This document shows positions 22,930 to 31,541 of a DNA stretch of 64,000 nucleotides, in pieces (positions within the stretch are counted from its first letter, which is position 1; each line of letters opens with the position of its first letter). Source of the DNA: Usnea hakonensis. Lineage: Eukaryota > Ascomycota > Lecanoromycetes > Lecanorales > Parmeliaceae. Where the stretch lies: the NCBI GenBank assembly GCA_013423325.1, contig BLJB01000177.1:370981-434980 (forward strand). Reading direction: 5' to 3'. A program made the position numbers and the translations under genes. A model generated the notes under the pieces. That model did not search any database and was not told the DNA's origin. It worked only from the letters and a program-made list of their open reading frames with translations.

Positions 22930-23345
22930 GCGAGCTTGGCGCCGCCAGGGAAGGCGTAGCTTCACGCAAGAAAGAAAAGTCGAAGCGGTCAAGAGAAGCA
23001 CCGGATCTTGAGAACGAGGATATCGAGGCCGAAAATGGCGAGATTGATGAAGAAGATTTAAATACCGTGCACTCGATCTGCCCAGGAATCTTTGGCATCA
23101 TCATCGGTGATGAGGCCCGAAAGCTGAAGAGCCCTTTCACGGTCACTCACAAGGCCGTGCTAGACCAAAATGCGACCACCCATCTCTTTCTCTGTTCCGT
23201 CACAAGCCGAGATCTTAGTATTGATTCGAAATTGACCGGGAAAGTAAATCGGCGATTTGTTGGCAAATCGCCGCGCAGGTCAAAAAGGGAGCATTATGGT
23301 TTGGTATCGTCGCGATTTTCTTCGCCTTTGCGGCCTTGACGGGGA
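22930..23345 (+). pseudogene. SNF2-type helicase motif II fragment
   Basis: The frame reads ICPGIFGIIIGDEARKLKSP, then FTVTHKAVLDQNATTHLFLC. This corresponds to SNF2 motif II, where a hydrophobic strand and D-E-(A/G)-(H/R) are followed by (K/R)-(L/I)-K-(N/S). The later S-V-T-S-R-D region corresponds to the degraded S-G-T-P motif III. An acidic Asp/Glu-rich stretch precedes it. It is probably the same helicase family as the pieces at 12.0 and 18.8 kb. Confidence 0.5.
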
Positions 23346-24229
23346 ACATTTGGTCCATTCGAGAGAAGAAATAGGACGATGATGAGAAGTGGAGAGAGGA
23401 TAGGCTATGAAACACGAGGAAAAGAAACGAGGATAAGATGGAAGCCAAAAATCGAAGGAACGAAGACAATGAGCAGAAGGAGAAGGACAAAGAGGAGGCC
23501 GCCATATGGGAATCATGGTCCATAGCCGTGGAAAGAAATCGAGATATCCCCAAGGTAAACTAGTGCCGCTATTGTAAAAACGGAAATAAGGTCATTTGGT
23601 GTCTGAATCCACCTACCCCTACTTACATCGCCAATCAATATTAAATAGGGGTTATTTATAAACAGAGCCGATTATTGGAATCAAATTTTTGCTGAGGGGG
23701 ACGTATCGTCTGGATATCTTAGCGGTTCGCCATGGAGCATTATCTGCCACTACGGATACTTGTTGTTGACAGCCCAGTCTCTACTACCGGTATCGCTAGC
23801 AAATCCGGGAAGCCTTCTGCAATTGTCACCCGGTCGCAAAAGCCCAAGGCTGCCACCACTAGCAAAGCGATTGCGGTAGTGGTACCGTCGAAGCCTTCAA
23901 CAACACCCGAAGAAAATAGGGTGGTGGTAGCACCGAAATCGTCGATTTCCGCATGAAGCTCTTTGCTAAGTCATTTTTCCCTTGACGACCAGGCAGTTGT
24001 GCCTGGGACACATATGCTATCCAGCGTAGCCGTCCCAGACAACTCCCAAGGGAGTAATGACTTGATAAGCATGAGTAGGACCGTCAGTTTCGACATCGTT
24101 GCGGCAGCCCCTGCGGCAAATTCTGACATTACAACTTGGTATCGGAGCTGTTGACTTAGTATTGCTACATTGACATTCCGGTACTACACTATATGTATTC
24201 TGTTCATTAATCCAGCACAGACCGATTCG
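23346..24229. other. Degenerate DNA, low-complexity frames
   Basis: On the minus strand 23,215-23,553 is Ser/Phe/Leu-rich because the plus strand is purine-rich. The plus frame 23,732-23,956 is Ser/Val/Lys-rich (KPKAATTSKAIAVVVPSKPS) with no domain. Confidence 0.4.
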
Positions 24230-24287
24230 CCCGGTCTTGAACATGTTGAGCAACAAAATCGGCAATCCGTTTACGGGATCTATAGCA

Positions 24288-24380
24288 CAGCGCGATTCCT
24301 ACCAAGAACATCTGGATTGGCCTCTGGTCATTCGATTCCCCAACGACAATGTCGCGCACTCGCCCACAATCCCAGAAATT
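24288..24380 (+). repeat. Diverged repeat, copy B (partner at 1,020-1,113)
   Basis: The encoded DSYQEHLDWPLVIRFPNDNV matches the first copy over about 30 residues. No integrase sequence follows here, so the repeat is separable from the gypsy element at 1.1 kb. Confidence 0.55.
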
Positions 24381-26200
24381 TTGGAGTACTGTCCCAGATA
24401 CTGTGTCTTACCGGAATGATCGACCTCATGAAAGCAATCGTTTAGCAAGACGTTTAGTCGGCGCGTTGAACGAAGCTCTGAACCGATAAAGAGCTTCGTA
24501 CAGCTGTCTTGTTTATCCAGCGATGAGGAATTCGACAGCTAAAACGTCACACTTGTCGAAGGGTCTATTATATCCTGACACTTTGTCTTTAGGAAACCCT
24601 GGAAAGACTGGGGACACCTTCCTACAGCCTCTTGGATCTGGATAAATATCCAGTGCCCTGTCACATCATCCCTTTACCTTCAGAAATACCCAGCACATAC
24701 ACCAACCAACAAATGGGAATCGTGCGCGGTCGTCACGTCCATTCGTGTTCATGACACACAGAGTCTTACTGTTTGTAGGGTTAGGAAAGACTTTATTCCT
24801 CTGGTAGAGCACCCGCGAGCTATCAAAATAATCCGTGAGCCCTAGCCTCTCTGTGAGCTCGCGAAGTGACTGATTCTGACAATGGCGCCCACACGCGAGC
24901 TTGTCATTGAATTTCACGAGATCATACTTGACTGCTGCTATATCGAGAAGCTTCGTCCGATCGCGATCTACAGCGGGGCTCCAGCGGATTTACAAAAGAA
25001 GAAACTCAGACATGGTTGCAACACCTGAGTTGCTGTAGCTGGAGGACTCTTGCATCTCTGCCAAAAGTATGACTACTATACATGCATCCTGCTGTAGTGT
25101 ACTTATGTCAGAAACCCGTCACGCCCTCCCAGACTTCAAAAAGGGCAGAAAGTTTCGCCAGCTGAAAGAGAGACTACTTATTAGAACGACTCACTATGCA
25201 AACATCCTACGAAGCAAGGACGCCAACTATTCCTACGAAAATGTGTTGAGACTTATTCAAGCAGCGTATAATAAATTAGCAAGGCGAACCTGTTTGACCA
25301 AGGGTACAAGGAAGCTTCCTGCTTTCCTATGGTTGACACCCTTTTCATAATCATGGATTCTAGCGACGATGACGATGACGACGACAACTCAGTTGCTGAA
25401 TTCGAACATGGCACTGCCGTCTTTGCTGTAAAAGGCGGACAGAACTGTGCTGCTTGGTTTGATGCTAGCAACTTCCAAGAGACCCGGTGCTGGAAACGCT
25501 ACAATCACAATTGCTAGATCGTTCACTGGAACGGTAAGGCGTTCGGCCTCGGAGGTACCCAATTTCATATATAGAAATTCGAAGGTACTACTAAAATCAC
25601 CAAGCTGTCCGCCTACCCTCTCGAATATTACCCCATTTTATTCTCTCGTAGAAAGGAGGAGAAGAGGAGAGAAGAGGAGACGTGAAAGAAGACAGAGGAG
25701 ACGTGAAAGAAGACAGAAGAGAAGAGGGTAATGAGAGGAGGAGGAGGGCAGTGGATGGAAATTCTGCTTGGCCAACGCAGCGGCCATTCGCTCCCGTATG
25801 GTCCGCTGAAATTTTTCTGATGGACAACTCACCACATGAGCATGAACACTTGATGAACCCCGCACGCCGGTTCCTGTACATGAGATACACACTGGCGTGG
25901 CTTCACGCGGAGGATAAAGGGTGGGCAGGGTTTAAGGAAAAGGTACCACCTGGACAGGTATGGGCAAGCCCAAATAAACCCGATGGCTACCTGAGGACTT
26001 CGATACTGAGGGAGCTCCGAGCCAACTATGGAGATTATCTCGGACATGAAGCGGCGCTTTTTCGCGCAGATATCAAGGAAGCAGCCACTGGCGCAGGCTA
26101 TATATTTTTTCCGTTTCTGTGATGACGATGCTACGTTTGCATGTTACGAAGATATTGAGAGAGGAGGTCGCTACGCGTTTAGTACGGAGCTTGACTTATT
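24381..26200. other. Degenerate DNA with unrecognised frames and a purine-rich tract
   Basis: Frames at 25,069-25,350, 25,329-25,517 (an Asp run DSSDDDDDDD) and 25,682-26,122 (RRFLYMRYTLAWLHAEDKGW) have no recognised domain. The 25,650-25,750 region is almost pure A/G, with a direct 21-bp duplication. Confidence 0.4.
25680..25721. repeat. 21-bp direct tandem duplication in a purine tract
   Basis: The unit acgtgaaagaagacagaggag is repeated once with a single change. It sits in an extended GA-rich run. Confidence 0.8.
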
Positions 26201-26259
26201 CCAAAATTAAGATTGCAAGAGGTGTCAGTTGGGGATGAAAAAGCCCCAGCGGCGAACAA

Positions 26260-26415
26260 GTACGAGTACCTGGGCTAAGAAAATTCAAGAAAGGGGTCAC
26301 TGCGGGACGCAAATATGCTTTACAACACTCTCTGTTAGGAGAAAAGGCTCACTGCTCACTTTGATTGCCCAAACGATACGAAAAGAGAGACCATTTTTCC
26401 TGAGAAAGAGAGTAT
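26260..26415 (+). repeat. Diverged repeat, copy B of the 3.5-4.0 kb family
   Basis: It shares gtcactgcggg(t/a)cgcaaa, a gctttataatactctc-like tract and a later aaaagagaga block with 3,675-3,770. Most differences are transitions. The encoded frame is shifted relative to copy A. Confidence 0.6.
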
Positions 26416-26757
26416 AATCAGCGCAGACACTTGAGGTCGTGAAGATATATTATTGCCCTTTATCAAGGATACAACCATAACGGAAGACTAAGACCATATT
26501 CAAAGCGTAATGAAATAAACGGAAACAAGTCGACCGGGAAGCCGATCGGGCCCTTTCCTAGATGCGTGAGCGACGCGAGCCTCGAGGGAGGCTAGTATAC
26601 GAATATATGACCCTATCTATACCTGATTGGTCCCGTTTAGCCCGATGTTGGCCTCGTTCTGAGCGATGACGATGATTGAGATTCCGAGGACATGAGGCCT
26701 CTTCAGCATATCAACGCGCGCCTTTTGTTGGCTGTTCAAGACGCAGGCGCTTGGAAT

Positions 26758-26935
26758 GGGAGATTGAGCTGAAGTCGAGAATCCTAGGCTTCCGATATTA
26801 AAAACCAATCAGCTTACAAGAAAAGAAAGTTGTACAGGATGGAATAGGTTCTAAGGTAGAAAGGAGGACGCGGATTATAAGAAGGGGTGTACGAAGGTAC
26901 GTCATAATGTATCTGGCTGGAATTACGAGTGCGTA
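26758..26935 (+). repeat. Tandem paralogous segment, unit 1
   Basis: One frame reads EIELKSRILGFRY, a stop, then KVVQDGIGSKVERRT. It matches unit 2 at 27,085-27,270 over about 60 residues. The stop and several basic/acidic changes arise from transitions. Confidence 0.55.
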
Positions 26936-27291
26936 GAAGTACCTCCCAAACGCTCGTTGGCTCTGCCAGCACTCCCACACAAAACAACCCCCCTCCCCCG
27001 CTTTCAACTCAAGCTCAGCCCGCGAACCTGCCTCTTCCTACCCCTCGTCTCGTTATTGAGAAAAAAGTCTGGGTTGCATTGAAGAAAGAGATTGAGTTGA
27101 AGTCTCGAATTCTTTGCTTTAGACATTCAAAACCCTCGAACGCCCAAGTAAAGCAGCTAGTACAAGACGCAATCGGGTATCAAGTAAAGAAAGAAGACGC
27201 ATGTTTCGAGAAGGGGTGTGGAAAAGTACAGCAAAATATCGCATGGTGGAAGTATGAATGTATCATAGCCTTGACCAACTCGGAATGCTAG
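26929..27291 (+). CDS. Hypothetical protein fragment carrying repeat unit 2
   Basis: A 120-codon frame has a Pro/Thr-rich N-terminus (NNPPPPLSTQAQPANLPLPT) followed by EIELKSRILCFRHSKPSNAQ and VKQLVQDAIGYQVKKEDACF. The second half is a diverged tandem copy of the preceding 26,758-26,935 segment. It could be a fragment of a nucleic-acid-binding accessory protein, but no family is recognised. It is likely a pseudogene in this context. Confidence 0.25.
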   Translation: MRRSTSQTLVGSASTPTQNNPPPPLSTQAQPANLPLPTPRLVIEKKVWVALKKEIELKSRILCFRHSKPSNAQVKQLVQDAIGYQVKKEDACFEKGCGKVQQNIAWWKYECIIALTNSEC

Positions 27292-27369
27292 GGAATAGGG
27301 GTCTCTCCGGAGCCGAACAAATTAAGCGGAACGCAGCGCAGCAACCTCCCCGCCGAAGCTCTGAAAAGG

Positions 27370-28245
27370 CACCCGGGTCGTCATCGTATGTCTTGGTTTA
27401 GATGGTGTCTCATGCGACGTAGCAGGATGGCAGATATTCATCAACCTATATCAGATCGAAAAAGGTCTTGATTTGTACTTGGCCATCTCGGAGGAGTCGG
27501 AACAATATAAAGGATATAGTCGGACACAACTTCGTGAATGATATGTGAATCTTAGACGAGGTCGGCATCAATCTCGATAAGTATTTCCGCGTAATCGGCA
27601 TAGCGGACACTCAATTTCTTATTAAAGAGTCAATACAACTAATACCTCAATCTCTTTCTGGACTCGTGCTGCATTGTAGACTACACAAAGCGAAAGAGTC
27701 CCGGCGAGCTAGAAACGGCAAGGGTGCTTTGATATTTAAGGGCGCATATAATAGAGGAAACGACGCTATAGCGAATCTCTAGGCCCTTATCTATCTATTG
27801 TTCGACTCGGTACTTGAAGAAGACTATATTCCAGATATAGGTGATATGTACGAAGATGTCATATTCGCTGACGAAGATCAATACGAGAGATGGATATATA
27901 GAAGCATAAAACCCAATCTGGCAATAATGTGCTTTGACTACGAAGGCGTTGGGAAAAGGACATCGGAGTACGGCTTTGGCTGGTATATTATGTCAGCCCT
28001 CGCCTCAATTCGTCCAACTCTAGAATTGAAGGAATCGTGTCGCTTCTTACAAGCTCGCCGTTTTCTTGTGGATCAATTTAAAGATCACATAGGGTCAAGC
28101 TTCACGGATGGCGATCCCCGAGGTTTCTGGCCAGAGTTTGGAAAGACAATCATCTATAATCCATCCGACGGCTTAAGCCAGAATGGAGCGAGGACGATTG
28201 GTTGGGTCCCTTCAGCACTCGATACTGGACTTGCATCAAGATGAC
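27370..28245 (+). pseudogene. Tandem DEDDh exonuclease (Gfd2-like), copy 3
   Basis: From 27,374 the frame gives VVIVCLGLDGVSCDVAGW, then VIGIADTQFLIKES and GLVLHCRLHKAKESRRARNG. The Exo III block reads AYNRGNDAIANL followed by TAG, where copy 2 has AHNAGNDAVANLQ. The catalytic His has become Tyr and Gln a stop, both explicable by C-to-T. The frame 27,798-28,244 then holds the second domain: AIMCFDYEG, SEYGFGWYI, FLQARRFLVDQFKDH and FTDGDPRGFWPEFGKT. It aligns with copy 1 throughout. The nuclease cannot be functional as it stands. Confidence 0.55.
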
Positions 28246-28748
28246 CGAATTATTCGAAGATGTTCGTTTGTGCAAACAACTTCGCGACCAATGGACCAAA
28301 TGTTGGAATAGAAGGGAAAACTTCAGCGAAGGGCATTCAGTGCAGGACTGACCTGGCACAGGAAGAAATGGGCCAAGAACGAGAGCAAACAAATGATACT
28401 ATAAGGATACATCATTCGCTCTTACTGGCTTATCAAACGATACGGGAATTTGCAAGTGGGCATGGTGGATAGATATAGACGGAGTATGACTTTACTGGCT
28501 TATATGTAGTTGTCATTTATTCAAAAGAAAAGAAAAAGGCAAATACAACGGAATAAATATCTATATAAAGGAAAGGCATACGTGGAAACTTCTTGAAGAC
28601 TTCAGCGGTAACGTTGACCGAGGCTTCTGTTCATACTTTATCATATAGTATAAGGGTCTGGCTGGCCTAAGGAGCATACCATCTCCACGTTCTTGGATCG
28701 ACTCAGCTCATTAGTCGACTGCTGACCACTGTACGATTTTCTCCGCTC
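28246..28748. other. Unrecognised spacer
   Basis: Short frames only, AT-rich around 28,500-28,680. No motif seen. Confidence 0.4.
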
Positions 28749-29153
28749 ATGGCTCATTCCATGGACAAAGGCAACCGAAAATTTCTCATGGGCCACAACC
28801 AGAATAGCAAGATCTTTGACCAGTACGAGTCCCGGACTTCTGTAATTGACTTTCAGTCAATTGCTTGTGGACTGACTCCAACCGAGAACGTACATCACAT
28901 GGGAGGTATGAGCATCAGACGGAGAGAGGATGTGCCCAAGGTGCTAAGCAAAGCTGGTTTCAACACCGTCATGACCGATATTCGCATCACCAAAGCATTC
29001 GATAAGCGCCTCACGGCGTTTCAGCGTGTGTACCATCGCTTTGGGCTTGCGAAGAAGCCCGGCTCCCTAACAGTGGAGGTGACGAAGCTGAAGGTGTTGT
29101 CGGAAATTAAAGATACCTTAACCGGTATCCTTGACGTCATACATGTAGACTGA
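28749..29153 (+). pseudogene. DUF3435-like tyrosine recombinase C-terminal remnant
   Basis: The 134-codon frame begins near KFLMGHNQNSKIFDQYESRT and continues SVIDFQSIACGLTPTEN, then MGGMSIRRREDVPKVLS. The M-G-H ... F-x-x-Y-x-S-R block with a following D-x-Q and a G-M-S-(I/L)-R-R segment is the pattern at the end of DUF3435 proteins, where H and Y are catalytic. DUF3435 is the family of Starship 'captain' recombinases. The upstream catalytic Arg region is not found in frame, so this is a 3' fragment. A second decayed copy of its tail lies at 6.6-6.8 kb. Assignment is by pattern only. Confidence 0.5.
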
Positions 29154-30754
29154 TATTTAGGCTGCTGTCTAATCAGTAATGGCCCAGCAGTACTAGGAAG
29201 GCCGACTGAAGGTATCAAATGGATACTCCCCAATGGCAGATCGATCCAAAAAAAAATCTTCTTTCAGGCCATGGCACCTGGGTAGCCGCCTCTAGTCCAA
29301 TCATTATCTAGATATCAAAATGGTGCCAATCACAATTCAAGAGCAAAAACTTTCGATCCCGAGCTAGGATACTCACACAGATGCCATCAGAGAAAGTGCG
29401 TAGAGCCCCGACATGGGGCTTGGGAGAATATGCAGACACATCTCAGCAGTTGCACATTCGCACCACTGTTGGGATGGAATGTAGGCAAGGGGGCTTTTGA
29501 TGTGTCTCGTATGTTGTGAGCATGGAAGCTGATATCGGAATCTTTGAAGGAAGAGCTCGAGCGAGAGCTTTGAGGTAAGATACTCGGAGTGGTGTGATGA
29601 ATAGGATGGTGTGCTTGTATATCATAAATATGATAGGCGCAGGGATAGTGACCCTCCAAGACAACTGTTACAAGAAAAATTTTGTGCAGCCATTTGTGAT
29701 GGGAGCAGATAAAACCCAGACAACTTCTTTGGCCCTACGCAATATCATCTCTCACAGCGTGAAGGATTAATGTTTCTGAACGGTGATGTGGCAGCCGGCA
29801 CGAGAGTTTTGCGCCACGTACTTGAGAGCCAGTGAACTTATCTTGAGGAAAAAATATGTCGACAAGCAGATCATGAAGTTACCACAGAGATTCATCCAGG
29901 AGGTTGTTCGTGTATGTCGGGAGAACGAGGATTGGAACGAGGAGGAGAACATTGTATTCAAAGATTGAATGACATATGCAATTCTCCTCGCGTCAGTGGC
30001 AAGATGTACTTGGAGGTTTTCGTCCAGTCCGCTCATCGCATTGTCAGATATTGACTGTTGGATATAGCGGAATGATTCACGTTGTTCGTCACCCCAAACC
30101 CTCCAGGCTCCCACGAACGATACTCTCAAGTGGTGTCAGGAGTTCTTAGAGGGTAAGATGACTCTGGAAGAGCTGAGGAGGGACCTCGGAGAAGAAGAGC
30201 TGTCAGTCTGAACACAAGTGCTTGGCCTCAGGGGGGCCACGAGGCATGGAAGGGAGGATTGTAAAGGAAGCTTCTGTGGCTTCAGTGCTAATTGGTAAGC
30301 GCAGTATTCGGAGCATTGGCAAGCACTATGGGCCCATGAGACCCATAAGTACAAAATGGCTCTCGTTCTTAGTTTTAGATACTCAAGAATGAATAACATG
30401 AGCCACAAAATGCGTGCCTAGACAGGCCATTTCCTACCAAGTATTACAGGCAATGAAATGGCAGAAGCCAACGAATAGGGAAGAAGATTTGCTGCGCCTA
30501 CTCTCCAGTGCAACTTTTCTGGCTGTTTCGCCGTATGTCGAAGTCACGTTCGATATTGCCGCTGTAAGCCACAAACACCCGTACGCCATTCTTTGTGAGA
30601 ATTACGACGCGATAATCTGGATCACCCCATTCCTGCGCATGTTCATTCCAGGCAGGGCTGAACATGTGATGCGCCGTGCACGACAATGGTTGTTGTGGTT
30701 GTATAAACTCTGTTGATGAGGATTGCGGGGCGGATGTGGAGATTGATTTGAAGG
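29154..30754. other. Gene-poor degenerate stretch
   Basis: Frames up to 120 codons occur on both strands (29,767-30,129 minus; 30,414-30,716 plus) without recognisable motifs. Some GT...AG-like signals suggest a decayed intron-containing gene near 29,740-30,410. Confidence 0.4.
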
Positions 30755-31369
30755 GTGAGGGTGAGCTTGATGGACGGATGGCTGTTGGAGAGCGAAGAGA
30801 TTGGGGGCCTGGGATTTGAGACCATCATCAGACCCTTCCATTGGTGGGTCCCCTTCTTGCACCAGGAAGAAGGACCTCACTTGGACAAGTTCATACGAAA
30901 TTCCGTTCTTGGGGGCACTTGGTGCCAGATATCTCACAAATGCCATTGGGCATTCTGTCTCAATGTGTCCCATTTGGAGCAAGTGGTGGGGGCTGTTAAT
31001 CATGATAGGACAATTTGTAAGAACAGGTCCCGGGACAAGGACGGTGGTTGCAATGCGTTGGGTAGCCTCCACCCACACGATCATTGCCTCCTCGCCAATC
31101 CAGTAGGCAACGCGTTCGCCTCCCCACAGGGACAAAAGCTGGCTACAATGGTACAAGAGCTGGCTACAATGCCGCAGATCGTGCGGAAGAACTCCGGCCC
31201 TTGTGCGAACGGATGCACTTCGGCAAGTAGGTGGTACAGAAACCCGTTGGACAAGACACAGGTTCTTTGTAACGCCTGTTATGTAGTGGAGGGTGTTTGT
31301 TGGCTGTTCTTCAGGGTTGATGCGGTCTCCTCTGTTCATGTAGGAAGATGTTGGGTGATGGCATTTTGA
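30755..31369 (+). CDS. His-Me finger zinc-loop protein with GATA-like finger, copy 2
   Basis: An uninterrupted 204-codon frame. It contains PFLHQEEGPHLDKFIRN, then QISHKCHWAFCLNVSHLEQV, NHDRTICKN and SLHPHDHCLLANPVGN. The S-H-x-C-H, C-x4-H-L and N-x-x-R-x-x-C set resembles the zinc-binding loop of I-PpoI-like His-Me endonucleases. Further on, CANGCTSASRWYRNPLDKTQ and VLCNAC form a GATA-like C-x(n)-C ... C-N-A-C finger, though the first pair is C-x3-C rather than C-x2-C. A 245-codon frame on the opposite strand is its shadow. The start codon is uncertain. It may be a fragment, as it lies at the edge of the decayed region. Confidence 0.45.
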   Translation: MRVSLMDGWLLESEEIGGLGFETIIRPFHWWVPFLHQEEGPHLDKFIRNSVLGGTWCQISHKCHWAFCLNVSHLEQVVGAVNHDRTICKNRSRDKDGGCNALGSLHPHDHCLLANPVGNAFASPQGQKLATMVQELATMPQIVRKNSGPCANGCTSASRWYRNPLDKTQVLCNACYVVEGVCWLFFRVDAVSSVHVGRCWVMAF

Positions 31370-31541
31370 TGTCAGGGTGGACTATCGGATTTGCGACCAC
31401 TGAGTCATGATTCGCGGTTGACATCGCACCCCATCATATGCTGACCTACTCGCTATGACCTCTGCTTCTAGCTGTCCTTCCAATATCAAGCAACGTGTTC
31501 TCCCACTCGGCCACCACCTCATCCAATCCACCATACACAGC
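31370..31541. other. Boundary between decayed DNA and intact genes
   Basis: Short spacer. Upstream there is almost no intact gene for 31 kb; downstream, intact intron-containing genes begin. Confidence 0.5.

Noticed and set aside
30602..31339. 245-codon minus-strand frame
   Set aside because: Opposite-strand shadow of the His-Me/GATA-like frame, where the recognisable motifs lie.
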